A DNA stretch of 64,000 bases from Streptomyces sp. PTY087I2. Lineage in GTDB: Bacteria > Actinomycetota > Actinomycetes > Streptomycetales > Streptomycetaceae. Shown here piece by piece: positions 42,746 to 50,702 of the stretch. The stretch is taken from contig NZ_LZRD01000007.1 of NCBI RefSeq assembly GCF_001687325.1, forward strand, positions 168,263 through 232,262, in the 5' to 3' direction. Numbering within the stretch: position 1 is the first letter of the stretch; every line of letters starts with the position of its first letter. The notes under the pieces are model-generated. The model did no database searches. It was given only the letters and a program-made list of their open reading frames with translations, and was not told the DNA's origin. The translations under genes and the position numbers were made by a program.

Positions 42746-44187
42746 CGCGGGGTGTCGCCTTCCGTGGGGTGCGGGGTGGGGGCCGGCGCCGCCGGTGCGG
42801 GTGGGCCGGTGAGGAGGTCGGTGGTGGTGGCGGTGACCAGGTCCAGGAGGGTCCGGAGGTCCTGGGGGGTGGTGTGGGGGTTGAGGAGGGTCGCCTTGAG
42901 CCAGAGGCGGCCTTCGGCGTGGGCGCGGCCGAGGACGGCGTGGCCGCGTTGGAGGAGGGTGCGGCGGACGGTGGCGACGGTGTGGTCGTCGGCGTCGGTG
43001 GGGCGGAAGAGGACGGTGCTGATGGTGGGGCGGTCGTAGAGGTCGAGCGCGGGGTTCTTGGTGATGAGGTCGGCGAGGTGGTGGGCGGTGGCGAGGGTGC
43101 GGTCGATGAGGTCGGCGAGTCCGCTGCGGCCGAGGGCCTGGAGGGTGACGGCGATCTTGAGGGCGTCGGGGCGGCGGGTGGTGCGCAGGGAGCGGCCGAG
43201 GAGGTCGGGGAGGCCGGCTTCGGTGTCGTCATCGGCGTTGAGGTAGGGGGCGTGGTGGTGGAGGGGGGTGAGGAGGTGGTGTTCGGGTACGGCGAGGAGG
43301 CCGGCGGACGCGGGCTGCCAGCCGAGTTTGTGGAGGTCGAGGGTGACGCTGTGGGCGCGGTCGAGGCCCTGGAGGAGGGGGCGGGCGGTGGGGCTGAGGA
43401 GGAGCGGTCCTCCGTAGGCGGCGTCGATGTGGAGTTCGGCGTCGTGGGTGGTGCAGAGGTCGGCGATGGCGTCGAGGGGGTCGATCTCGCCGGTGTCGGT
43501 GGTGCCGGCGGTGGCGACGACGAGGAGGGGGCGGTGGAGTTCGGTGAGGGCGTCGTCGAGGGCGGCGAGGTCGAGGGTGCCGGTGGGGGCGGGGACGACG
43601 ACGGGTTCGGGGAGGCCGAGGAGCCAGGCGGCGCGGGCGACGCTGTGGTGGGCGTTGGCGCCGCAGACGGTCTGTACGGGGCCGTGGCGTTCGCGGGCGA
43701 GGAGCAGGGCGAGCTGGTTGGCCTCGGTGCCGCCGGTGGTGATGACGGCGTCGGGCGAGGGGGCGCCGGGGTAGATCTCGGCGGCGAGTGCGCTGGTGAG
43801 GTCGGCTTCGAGGGCGGAGGCGGCGGGGGCCTGGTCCCAGGAGTCCATGGAGGGGTTGAGGGCGCTCGCGGCGAGGTCGGCGGCGGCTGCCAGGGCGAGG
43901 GGCGGGGTGTGCAGGTGGGCGGCGCAGTGGGGGTGGGCGGGGTCGGCCGCGCCCGCGGCGAGGGCGGTGACGAGGGAGCGCAGGGCGTGGTGGGGGCCGG
44001 TGCCGTGGTCGGGGATGAGGGGGTGGGTGGCGGTACGGGTGCGCGGGGTGACGGTGTCGGGTCCGCCGGCGGGGAGGGGGCCGCCGCGGAGGGCCGCGCC
44101 GTCGTGGAGTGCGGCGAGGACGGTGTCGAGGAGGGGGCGCAGGGCGGCGGGGCCCGCGGTGTCTCCGGCGAGGGGCGGGGTGGGCAT
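42742..44187 (-). CDS. PLP-dependent group II decarboxylase (DesA/diaminobutyrate decarboxylase-like)
   Basis: A 481-residue PLP decarboxylase of the aromatic-L-amino-acid/diaminobutyrate/DesA group. It has NPSMDSWDQAPAASALEADL, VITTGGTEANQLALLLARE, ATAGTTDTGEIDPLDAIADLC, the Asp motif LHIDAAYGGPLLL, and the PLP lysine in VTLDLHKLGWQP. The start was put at ATG 44185-44187 (MPTPPLAGDTAG) with AAGGACC upstream, because the open frame further upstream crosses the operator at 44394-44421. It is coupled to the N-hydroxylase. The likely product is cadaverine, putrescine or diaminopropane. Confidence 0.88.
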   Translation of the reverse strand: MPTPPLAGDTAGPAALRPLLDTVLAALHDGAALRGGPLPAGGPDTVTPRTRTATHPLIPDHGTGPHHALRSLVTALAAGAADPAHPHCAAHLHTPPLALAAAADLAASALNPSMDSWDQAPAASALEADLTSALAAEIYPGAPSPDAVITTGGTEANQLALLLARERHGPVQTVCGANAHHSVARAAWLLGLPEPVVVPAPTGTLDLAALDDALTELHRPLLVVATAGTTDTGEIDPLDAIADLCTTHDAELHIDAAYGGPLLLSPTARPLLQGLDRAHSVTLDLHKLGWQPASAGLLAVPEHHLLTPLHHHAPYLNADDDTEAGLPDLLGRSLRTTRRPDALKIAVTLQALGRSGLADLIDRTLATAHHLADLITKNPALDLYDRPTISTVLFRPTDADDHTVATVRRTLLQRGHAVLGRAHAEGRLWLKATLLNPHTTPQDLRTLLDLVTATTTDLLTGPPAPAAPAPTPHPTEGDTPR

Positions 44188-44393
44188 GGGTGGGGTGGTC
44201 CTTCGGATGCGCGGGGGTGGACATGCCAGCTTGTCCCCGGTTTCGGGTGGCGCGGCCGAAGAGCCCAACGATCTGAACTCGAAAGGGGTACTGGCGGCCG
44301 ATGCGGCCGGACAGGCGAGGGCCGGGATGGTATGGGCGTGCGAATGCTGGATGAACGTGCGAGCGGAGAGCCCCCGCACGACATTGCTCAATG

Positions 44394-44421
44394 AGTGAAT
44401 TGCGAAATTCTGCAATTCACT
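44394..44421. promoter_or_regulatory. 10-bp inverted-repeat operator between divergent units
   Basis: AGTGAATTGC and GCAATTCACT form a perfect 10-bp inverted repeat with an 8-bp spacer, in the A/T-richest patch of the 331-bp interval 44188-44518. It lies 98 bases before the arsR1 GTG and about 207 bases before the decarboxylase ATG. It is most likely the ArsR site, though control of the decarboxylase unit is also possible. Confidence 0.6.
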
Positions 44422-44518
44422 ACATGCTGTGGGGGCCGTTCCGCCGTCGTGCGCGGTTCACGGCCCCCGCCCGGCTCCTGCCCGTGGCGGTGACGTACTG
44501 CCGAGGAGAGGTTCCTCC

Positions 44519-44860
44519 GTGCCGGTCCCCCTGTACCAGGCCAAGGCCGAGTTCTTCCGGATGCTCGGGCATCCGGTGCGCATCCGGGTCCTGGAGCTGC
44601 TCCAGTCGGGGCCGTCGCCGGTGCGGGATCTGCTGGCCGCGATCGAGGTGGAGCCCTCGGCGCTCTCGCAGCAGCTGGCGGTTCTGCGCCGGTCCGGCAT
44701 CGTCAACGCGACCCGGGAGGGTTCCACGGTGGTGTACGAGCTGGCGGGCGGCGATGTCGCCGAGCTGATGCGGGCCGCGCGGCGGATCCTGACGGAGATG
44801 CTGTCCGACCGGGACGGGCTGCTCGCCGAGCTGCGGGAGGCCGAGGTGTCCGCGCCGTGA
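44519..44860 (+). CDS. ArsR-family winged-helix regulator (copy 1)
   Basis: A 113-residue ArsR/SmtB-type regulator: LYQAKAEFFRMLGHPVRIRVLELLQ, PVRDLLAAIEVEPSALSQQLAVLRRSGIVNATREGSTVVYEL. It has no Cys and no metal-binding ELCVCDL motif, so it probably does not sense arsenic or cadmium. It starts at GTG 44519 after GAGGAGAGG. Its stop overlaps the SulP GTG start (GTGA), indicating an operon. It is clearly paralogous to the regulator at 47593. Confidence 0.93.
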   Translation: MPVPLYQAKAEFFRMLGHPVRIRVLELLQSGPSPVRDLLAAIEVEPSALSQQLAVLRRSGIVNATREGSTVVYELAGGDVAELMRAARRILTEMLSDRDGLLAELREAEVSAP

Positions 44861-46752
44861 ACGGGTTCCCGGATGTGGCGGCGCGGGGTTGGGCGCGGGT
44901 GCGGGCGCTGCTGCCCGTGCGTGCCGACTTCGCCGCGATGGCCCGTGCCCCGCGCCGTGATCTGCTCGCCGGTCTGACGGTGGCGATCGTGGCGTTGCCG
45001 CTCGCGCTGGGCTTCGGCGTGGCGTCGGGGCTGGGCGCGGAGGCGGGGCTCGCGACCGCGGTGGTGGCGGGGGCGCTGGCCGCGGTGTTCGGCGGGTCGA
45101 ACCTCCAGGTGTCGGGGCCGACCGGGGCGATGACGGTGGTCCTGGTGCCGATCGTCGCGGAGTACGGTCCGGGCGGGGTGCTGACGGTCGGGCTGCTGGC
45201 GGGGGGCCTGCTGATCGTGCTGGCGCTGCTGCGGGCGGGCCGGTCGATGCGGTATGTCCCGGCGCCGGTGGTCGAGGGGTTCACGTTCGGCATCGCGTGT
45301 GTGATCGCTCTCCAGCAGATCCCGAACGCCCTGGGGGTGGCCGCCCCGGAGGGCGACAAGGTGCTGGTGGTGGCGTGGCGGGCGGTCGAGGAGTTCGCGT
45401 CCGCCCCGAACTGGACCGCGCTCGCGATCACCCTCGGGGTGGCGGGGCTGATGCTGACGGGGGCCCGGCTGCGTCCGGGGGTGCCGTTCTCGGTGGTGGC
45501 GGTGGCCGCGGCGACGCTGGCGGCGCAGCTGTTCCACCTGGACGGGGCGACGCCGATCGGTGCGCTGCCCGCCGGTCTGCCGGCTCCTTCGCTCGGGTTC
45601 CTGGATCTGTCGGCGGTGGGTTCGCTGCTGGCTCCGGCGGTCGCGGTGGCGGCCCTGGCGGCGTTGGAGTCGCTGCTGTCGGCGACGGTCGCCGACGGCA
45701 TGACGACCGGCCAGAAGCATGATCCCGACCGGGAGTTGTTCGGGCAGGGCATCGCGAATCTGGCCGCGCCGTTGTTCGGCGGAGTGCCCGCGACGGCGGC
45801 GATCGCGCGGACGGCGGTCAATGTCCGTACGGGCGCGCGTTCACGGCTCGCTGCGCTGACGCATGCCGCGGTGCTGGCGGTGATCGTGTTCGCGGCGGCT
45901 CCCCTGGTGTCACGGATCCCGCTCGCCGCGCTGGCCGGGGTGCTGCTGGCCACGGCGGTACGGATGGTCGAGGTGGGAGCGTTGCGGGCGATGGCGCGGG
46001 CGACGCGGTCGGACGCGGTGGTGCTGGTGCTGACGGCGGTGGCGACCCTGGTGCTGGACCTGGTGCTGGCGGTCGTGATCGGGCTGGCGGTGGCCGGGGC
46101 ACTGGCCCTGCGCGCGGTCGCGGCCGAGGCGCGGCTGGACCGGGTGGATCCGTACGACGACAGCGTGCCGGACCGGCCGGGCCCGCCGACGTACGACAAC
46201 GGCACCGTGCCGGATCTGCCGGGCTCGGCGACGTACGGCAAGAGCGCCACGGACCGGACGGGCTCCCCGACGTACGACGACGGCACCGCGCCGGACCTGC
46301 CGAGCCCGCCGACGTACGACAACGGGGGCGGCGGCCGCGAGCGCACCGACGCGACCGGGCAGGTCGTGGCCTACCGGATCGAGGGGCCGTTGTTCTTCGC
46401 CGGGGCGCACCGTTCGCTGCTGGAGCTCGGTGAGATCTCCGGCGTACGCGTGGTCATCCTGCGCATGTGCCGGGTGACCACGCTGGACGCCACCGGCGCG
46501 CTCGCGCTGAAGGACACCGTGCACCGGCTGAACGGGCGGGGCATCGTGGTGCTGGCCTCCGGGATCCGGCCGGGTCAGCGGCGGGCGCTGGAGTCCGTGG
46601 GGGCGCTGGAGCTGCTGCGGCGGGACGGGCGTGAGTACGCCACGGCCGCCGAGGCGTTCGGCGGCGCCCGGGAGCGGCTGGCGACCGCCGGGGTGGGGCT
46701 GGCCCGTGACGGCCGGGAAGCATCCGTGGCGGCCGAGAAGGCGGCCCGATGA
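44857..46752 (+). CDS. SulP-family inorganic anion transporter with STAS domain
   Basis: A 631-residue transporter of the SulP/SLC26 family (sulfate, bicarbonate or another anion). About 12 membrane helices occupy residues 35-430: RRDLLAGLTVAIVALPLALGFGVASGLG, AVFGGSNLQVSGPTGAMTVVLVPI, VEGFTFGIACVIALQQIPNALG, GQGIANLAAPLFGGVPATAAIARTAVNVRTGARSRLA. A hydrophilic linker of four 14-residue repeats (about 437-491) joins it to a C-terminal STAS domain (VAYRIEGPLFFAGAHRSL ... VVILRMCRVTTLDATGALAL). The substrate is not determined; the ArsR-SulP pairing recurs in Streptomyces. Confidence 0.92.
   Translation: MNGFPDVAARGWARVRALLPVRADFAAMARAPRRDLLAGLTVAIVALPLALGFGVASGLGAEAGLATAVVAGALAAVFGGSNLQVSGPTGAMTVVLVPIVAEYGPGGVLTVGLLAGGLLIVLALLRAGRSMRYVPAPVVEGFTFGIACVIALQQIPNALGVAAPEGDKVLVVAWRAVEEFASAPNWTALAITLGVAGLMLTGARLRPGVPFSVVAVAAATLAAQLFHLDGATPIGALPAGLPAPSLGFLDLSAVGSLLAPAVAVAALAALESLLSATVADGMTTGQKHDPDRELFGQGIANLAAPLFGGVPATAAIARTAVNVRTGARSRLAALTHAAVLAVIVFAAAPLVSRIPLAALAGVLLATAVRMVEVGALRAMARATRSDAVVLVLTAVATLVLDLVLAVVIGLAVAGALALRAVAAEARLDRVDPYDDSVPDRPGPPTYDNGTVPDLPGSATYGKSATDRTGSPTYDDGTAPDLPSPPTYDNGGGGRERTDATGQVVAYRIEGPLFFAGAHRSLLELGEISGVRVVILRMCRVTTLDATGALALKDTVHRLNGRGIVVLASGIRPGQRRALESVGALELLRRDGREYATAAEAFGGARERLATAGVGLARDGREASVAAEKAAR
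46165..46329 (+). repeat. four tandem 42-bp repeats inside the SulP gene
   Basis: Four in-frame units encode variants of a 14-residue motif: PDRPGPPTYDNGTV, PDLPGSATYGKSAT, DRTGSPTYDDGTA and PDLPSPPTYDNG. They form the linker between the membrane and STAS domains. GCCGACGTACGACAACGG-type blocks recur almost exactly. Confidence 0.9.
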
Positions 46753-47201
46753 TCACGCCTCCGGACACCTTGCCGTACCGGCATGTGCTGACGCTGCCCA
46801 CGACGGGGCCGGCCGTGCGCGTCGCCCGGGAGACCGCCGAACAGGTGCTGGCGGAGTGGGGCGTCGGGTCGCAGGACCCGTGCCGGGATCCGGCGCTGCT
46901 GATCGTCAGTGAGCTGGTGGCCAACAGCGTGCGGCACGCGGCGGTGCTCTCGCCGAACGTGACGGTGGTGTTCGCGGGCGGCCCCGACACGTTCGCGTTC
47001 GGTGTGCACGACCGCCATCCGTACCGCCCGGCGCTGTTCGCGTCCGCCGGGATAGCGCCGGGGCGGGGGCTGGCGACCGTGATGGAGCTGACCCACGGCC
47101 TGGGCGGCAGCGCGGTGGTGCGGGGCGATGCCGACGAGGGCGGCAAGAGCATATGGATCACCCTCCCGCTGCGGCGGAACGGCCGGTCCCATGATCGTTG
47201 A
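46749..47201 (+). CDS. RsbW-like ATP-binding protein (HATPase_c)
   Basis: A 150-residue GHKL ATPase of the kind used as anti-sigma factors or orphan serine kinases in Streptomyces. The N-box is LLIVSELVANSVRHAAVL; the G-boxes are GVHDRHPYRPALF and GRGLATVMELTHGLGGS; the C-terminus is GGKSIWITLPL. It overlaps the SulP stop by four bases (ATGA), so it belongs to the same operon. It may link the transporter's STAS domain to sigma-factor control, since STAS domains and RsbW kinases are natural partners. No sigma factor lies nearby. Confidence 0.85.
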   Translation: MITPPDTLPYRHVLTLPTTGPAVRVARETAEQVLAEWGVGSQDPCRDPALLIVSELVANSVRHAAVLSPNVTVVFAGGPDTFAFGVHDRHPYRPALFASAGIAPGRGLATVMELTHGLGGSAVVRGDADEGGKSIWITLPLRRNGRSHDR

Positions 47202-47252
47202 GAGATGTCCGGTGCAAGAGGTGCACCGGGTGGAGAAGGGCAGGAACGCGCC

Positions 47253-47474
47253 ATGAGCGACATCGTCGTGAAGGACAGCAACGGGACCGTGCTGGTGGAC
47301 GGTGACTCCGTGACCACGGTCAAGGACCTGAAGGTGAAGGGCACGTCGGAGACGCTCAAGCGCGGCACGCTGGTGAAGAACATCCGGCTCACCGGGCGCG
47401 CCGGTGAGATCGAGTGCAACACGAAGAAGGTCAAGGGGCTCGTGCTGAGGACCGAGTTCCTGAAGAAGGCCTGA
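47253..47474 (+). CDS. PhnA/YjdM C-terminal-domain protein
   Basis: A 73-residue protein that aligns with the C-terminal domain of PhnA/YjdM: VVKDSNGTVLVDGDSVTTVKDLKVKGTSETLKRGTLVKNIRLT, EIECNTKKVKGLVLRTEFLKKA. The N-terminal zinc ribbon of full-length PhnA is missing; actinobacterial members are often this short. Despite the family's 'alkylphosphonate' name, the real function is unclear. It starts at ATG 47253, 51 bases after the ATPase gene. Confidence 0.85.
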   Translation: MSDIVVKDSNGTVLVDGDSVTTVKDLKVKGTSETLKRGTLVKNIRLTGRAGEIECNTKKVKGLVLRTEFLKKA

Positions 47475-47488
47475 CCCGGCCGGTCCCC

Positions 47489-47527
47489 GGGTTCATCCTC
47501 GTGGCGCGAAGGCGCGAGGATGAACCC
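47489..47527 (+). promoter_or_regulatory. 13-bp hairpin holding the SD of a leader ORF
   Basis: GGGTTCATCCTCG/CGAGGATGAACCC form a perfect 13-bp stem with a 13-nt loop. It starts 14 bases after the PhnA-like stop, so it may be that gene's terminator. However, its 3' arm contains GAGGA and abuts the ATG at 47528, so it could also hide a ribosome binding site. Confidence 0.7.
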
Positions 47528-47596
47528 ATGGAGAAGAGTTCGGGTCAGCAGGGGTGCGGCGGGTTCCCGTCGTACGGAACGGGGTGCCGCCGGTGA
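47528..47596 (+). CDS. 22-codon leader ORF coupled to arsR copy 2
   Basis: ATG 47528 opens a 22-residue frame, MEKSSGQQGCGGFPSYGTGC plus RR, rich in Gly with Cys10 and Cys20. Its TGA overlaps the GTG of the ArsR gene (GTGA). The only SD candidate (GAGGA) lies within the 3' arm of the hairpin. It could be a translated leader controlling ArsR synthesis, but such a short frame can also arise by chance. Confidence 0.4.
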   Translation: MEKSSGQQGCGGFPSYGTGCRR

Positions 47597-47964
47597 GCAC
47601 GCCGCTGTACCGCTTGAAGGCGGAGTTCTTCAAGACGCTGGGGCACCCGGTCCGGATCCGGGTGCTCGAACTGCTCAGTGAACGCGATCACGCGGTCTCG
47701 GAGATGCTGAACGAGGTGGGGGTCGAGGCCGCGCATCTCTCGCAGCAGCTGGCGGTGTTGCGCCGGGCCGGTCTGGTGACCGCCCGGCGGGAGGGGTCGG
47801 CCGTCCACTACACGCTGGCCGACCCGGGGGTGGCGGAGCTGCTGCGGGTGGCGCGGACCATTCTGACCGGGGTGCTGGCGGGCCAGGCGGAGCTGCTGGC
47901 CGATCTGCGGTCGGGGACCGACGGCCCGGACGACGCGCGTCCGGGCCGTACAGGAGCCCCTTAG
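47593..47964 (+). CDS. ArsR-family winged-helix regulator (copy 2)
   Basis: A 123-residue ArsR-type regulator: LYRLKAEFFKTLGHPVRIRVLELLSE, VSEMLNEVGVEAAHLSQQLAVLRRAGLVTARREGSAVHYTL. It is roughly 60 percent identical to the copy at 44519 in the core and likewise lacks metal-binding Cys. The GTG at 47593 was chosen because the conserved LYRLKAEFF start follows directly. Its stop codon overlaps the stop of convergent pepN (47961-47964), leaving no room for a terminator. Confidence 0.9.
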   Translation: MSTPLYRLKAEFFKTLGHPVRIRVLELLSERDHAVSEMLNEVGVEAAHLSQQLAVLRRAGLVTARREGSAVHYTLADPGVAELLRVARTILTGVLAGQAELLADLRSGTDGPDDARPGRTGAP

Positions 47965-50510
47965 CCGGTGGCCGACGTGCGTACGGCGAGGGCGCGGCGG
48001 AGGTCGTCGAGCTGGTCGACGAGCTTGCGGCGCAGGGCCGGGATGAGATCGGGGTCCTCCAGGGCCCGGGTGCCGGTGGCGAGGCTGTCGGCGTCGATGG
48101 CGTACAGGGGGAAGGCGTGGCGTCCGGCGGCCTCGGCGATGGCGGGGCCGCGGCGGGCGGCGAGCGCGGTGGCGTCCGGGTAGAAGCGGGGCACGTACGC
48201 GGCGAGGATCTCCTCCTGGCCCGGCTGCCAGAAGCCCTGGGCGGTGGCCGTGAAGAGGTAGTTGGACAGGGTGTCGTCGGTGAACAGGGCGTCCCAGGCG
48301 GCGGCCTTGGCCTCGGGGGTGGGCAGGGCGGCGCGGCAGCGGGCGGCGCCTTCGCGGCCGGTGGCGCTGGGGTCGGCTTCGAGGGCCGCGGCGATGGTGG
48401 TCTCGTCGGTGGCGCCGAGGACGGCGAGGCGGGTGAGGATGCGCCAGCGCAGTTCGGGGTCGAGCTCGGGTCCGCCGTGGACGGTGCCTTCGTCGAGCCA
48501 GCTGCGCAGGGTGTCGGGCTGGGTGGCGGCGTCGATGAAGTGGCGTACGGCGATGAGGCGCAGGCCGGGGTGGGAGCCGTCCTCGGTGCGGCGGATGAGG
48601 TCGCGGCAGAGGTCGGCGAGGGTGGCGAGGGCCGCGGGGCGGTCCTCGGGGGCGACGTAGCGGTCGGCGATCTGTCCGGCGGCGAAGGACAGGACGCCCT
48701 GGACGAGGGCGAGGTCCGTCTCGTGCGGGAGGTGGGTGCGGGCGGTCGCGAGATAGGTGGCGGGGGCGAGGTCGCCGTCGCGGACCATGTCGCGGGCGGC
48801 GTTCCACAGGACGGCCCGGGTGAGGGCGTCGGGGACGCCGGAGAGGCTGGTGAGGACGGTGTCCCAGGAGGCGGTGTCCAGGCGGACCTTGGCGTAGGTG
48901 AGGTCGCCGTCGTTGAGGACGACGAGGGCGGGGCGGCGGCCGGGGCGGATCGTGGGTGTCCCGTCGCCGGGTACGTCGATCTCGAAGCGGTCGCGCGGGG
49001 CGAGGTGGCCGGGGCCCGCCTGGGTGTTCAGGGCGTGGTCGTAGGCGCCGACGGTGATGCGGTGGGGGCGGGAACCGTCGCGGGTGACGGTGAGGGCCCA
49101 GGACTGTCCGTTGCCGTTGCCGTTCGACGTGGGTTCGGTGCCGGTCTCGGGGGTGCCGGTCTCGGCGGTGAGGGTGTCGATGCCGGTGGTGCGCAGCCAC
49201 TGTTCGGCCCAGGCGTGGACGTCGCGGTCGGTGGCGGAGGCCAGGTTGTCGATGAAGTCGGCGAGGGTGGCGTTGGCGAACTTGTGGCGGGCGAAGTGGG
49301 CGTTGATGCCGGCCAGGAAGTCCTTCTCGCCGAGCCAGGCGACGAGTTGGCGCAGGGCGGAGGCGCCCTTGGCGTAGCTGATGCCGTCGAAGTTGAGGAG
49401 GGCGGACGCGGTGTCGGGGACGGCGTCGGGGTCCGGGGCGACGGGGTGGGTGGAGGGGCGCTGGTCGGCGTCGTAGCCCCAGCCCTTGCGGGCGACGCCG
49501 AAGTCGACCCAGGTGTCGGTGAAGTGCGTGGCCTCGGTGAGGGTCTGGTAGCCCATGTACTCGGCGAACGACTCGTTCAGCCAGATGTCGTCCCACCAGG
49601 TCAGCGTGACGAGGTCGCCGAACCACATGTGGGCCATCTCGTGGGCGATGACCATGGCGCGGGTCTGGCGCTCGGTGTCGGTGACGGCGGAGCGGAAGAC
49701 GAACTCGTCGCGGAAGGTGACGAGTCCGGGGTTCTCCATGGCGCCCGCGTTGAACTCGGGGACGAAGGCCTGGTCGTAGGAGTCGAACGGGTAGGGCTCG
49801 TCGAACTTCTCGTGGTAGCGGTCGTAGCAGGCGCGGGTGATGCCGAGGATCTCGTCGGCGTCGGCGTCCAGGTAGGGCGCCAGCGAGCGGCGGCAGTGGA
49901 TGCCGAAGGGCAGTCCGGCGTGCTCGGTGGTGATCGAGTGCCAGGGTCCCGCGGCGATCGCGACGAGATAGGTGGAGATGAGCGGGGTGGGGGCGATGGT
50001 CCAGCGCCCCTGCCCGGTCTGTTCGGCGACGCCGTTGCCGAGGACGGTCCAGCCCGTGGGGGCGGTGACGTCGATGGCGAAGACGGACTTGAGGTCGGGC
50101 TGGTCGAAGGCGGCGAAGACGCGCTGGACGTCCTCCATGAACAGCTGGGTGTAGAGGTAGGTCTCGCCGTCGGTGGGGTCGGTGAAGCGGTGCATGCCCT
50201 CGCCGGTGCGGGAGTAGTGCATCGCGGCGTCGACGCGCAGTTCGTGGGGGCCGGCGGTGAGTCCGGTGAGGGGGTAGCGGTTGCCGTCGAGGAGGGCGGG
50301 GTCCAGGGGCTGTCCGTCGAGGCTGATCGAGCGCAGGGTGGCGGGCTTGACCTCGACGAAGGTGTCTCCGGCCGCGCGGGCGGTGAACCGGATGGCGGTG
50401 GCGGAGTCGAAGGTCTCCTCGCCGGTGGTGAGGTCGAGGGCGATCGTGTACCGCTCCACGTCGAGGAACTGGGCTCGGGTCTGCGCTTCGTCGCGCGTCA
50501 GTACGGACAT
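47961..50510 (-). CDS. pepN: aminopeptidase N (M1 family)
   Basis: An 849-residue zinc aminopeptidase that trims N-terminal residues from peptides in the cytoplasm. The substrate motif GAMEN (VPEFNAGAMENPGLVTF), the zinc site HEMAHMWFGDLVTLTWWDDIWLNESFAEYMG (HExxH-x18-E) and the ERAP1-like C-terminal domain are present. No signal peptide. The start is ATG 50508-50510 (MSVLTRDEAQTRAQFLDV). Its stop overlaps that of the convergent ArsR gene. Confidence 0.96.
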   Translation of the reverse strand: MSVLTRDEAQTRAQFLDVERYTIALDLTTGEETFDSATAIRFTARAAGDTFVEVKPATLRSISLDGQPLDPALLDGNRYPLTGLTAGPHELRVDAAMHYSRTGEGMHRFTDPTDGETYLYTQLFMEDVQRVFAAFDQPDLKSVFAIDVTAPTGWTVLGNGVAEQTGQGRWTIAPTPLISTYLVAIAAGPWHSITTEHAGLPFGIHCRRSLAPYLDADADEILGITRACYDRYHEKFDEPYPFDSYDQAFVPEFNAGAMENPGLVTFRDEFVFRSAVTDTERQTRAMVIAHEMAHMWFGDLVTLTWWDDIWLNESFAEYMGYQTLTEATHFTDTWVDFGVARKGWGYDADQRPSTHPVAPDPDAVPDTASALLNFDGISYAKGASALRQLVAWLGEKDFLAGINAHFARHKFANATLADFIDNLASATDRDVHAWAEQWLRTTGIDTLTAETGTPETGTEPTSNGNGNGQSWALTVTRDGSRPHRITVGAYDHALNTQAGPGHLAPRDRFEIDVPGDGTPTIRPGRRPALVVLNDGDLTYAKVRLDTASWDTVLTSLSGVPDALTRAVLWNAARDMVRDGDLAPATYLATARTHLPHETDLALVQGVLSFAAGQIADRYVAPEDRPAALATLADLCRDLIRRTEDGSHPGLRLIAVRHFIDAATQPDTLRSWLDEGTVHGGPELDPELRWRILTRLAVLGATDETTIAAALEADPSATGREGAARCRAALPTPEAKAAAWDALFTDDTLSNYLFTATAQGFWQPGQEEILAAYVPRFYPDATALAARRGPAIAEAAGRHAFPLYAIDADSLATGTRALEDPDLIPALRRKLVDQLDDLRRALAVRTSATG

Positions 50511-50702
50511 GGCCCCATGCTGCCGTACGGGGGACGGCGGGCGCAGCGGGGTTCTCCCTGGGCGGACCCGGCACCGGGTCCGCCGGACACGCCCTGGGAG
50601 GAGGTCCGGGAAGGCAACGGGGATCGTGGACTGCCGGCTGGCTACCATGGGGTGCGAATGGCCGGGGTGTGCGGGCAGGGGCCCGGGGACGGGGACGGGA
50701 TT

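Noticed and set aside
41318..44187. Desferrioxamine biosynthesis cluster
   Set aside because: Only DesA/DesB-like functions are present; no DesC acyltransferase, DesD synthetase or iron box was found.
44188..44415. N-terminal extension of the decarboxylase up to 44415
   Set aside because: It would place the start codon inside the inverted-repeat operator and adds sequence with no similarity to the family.
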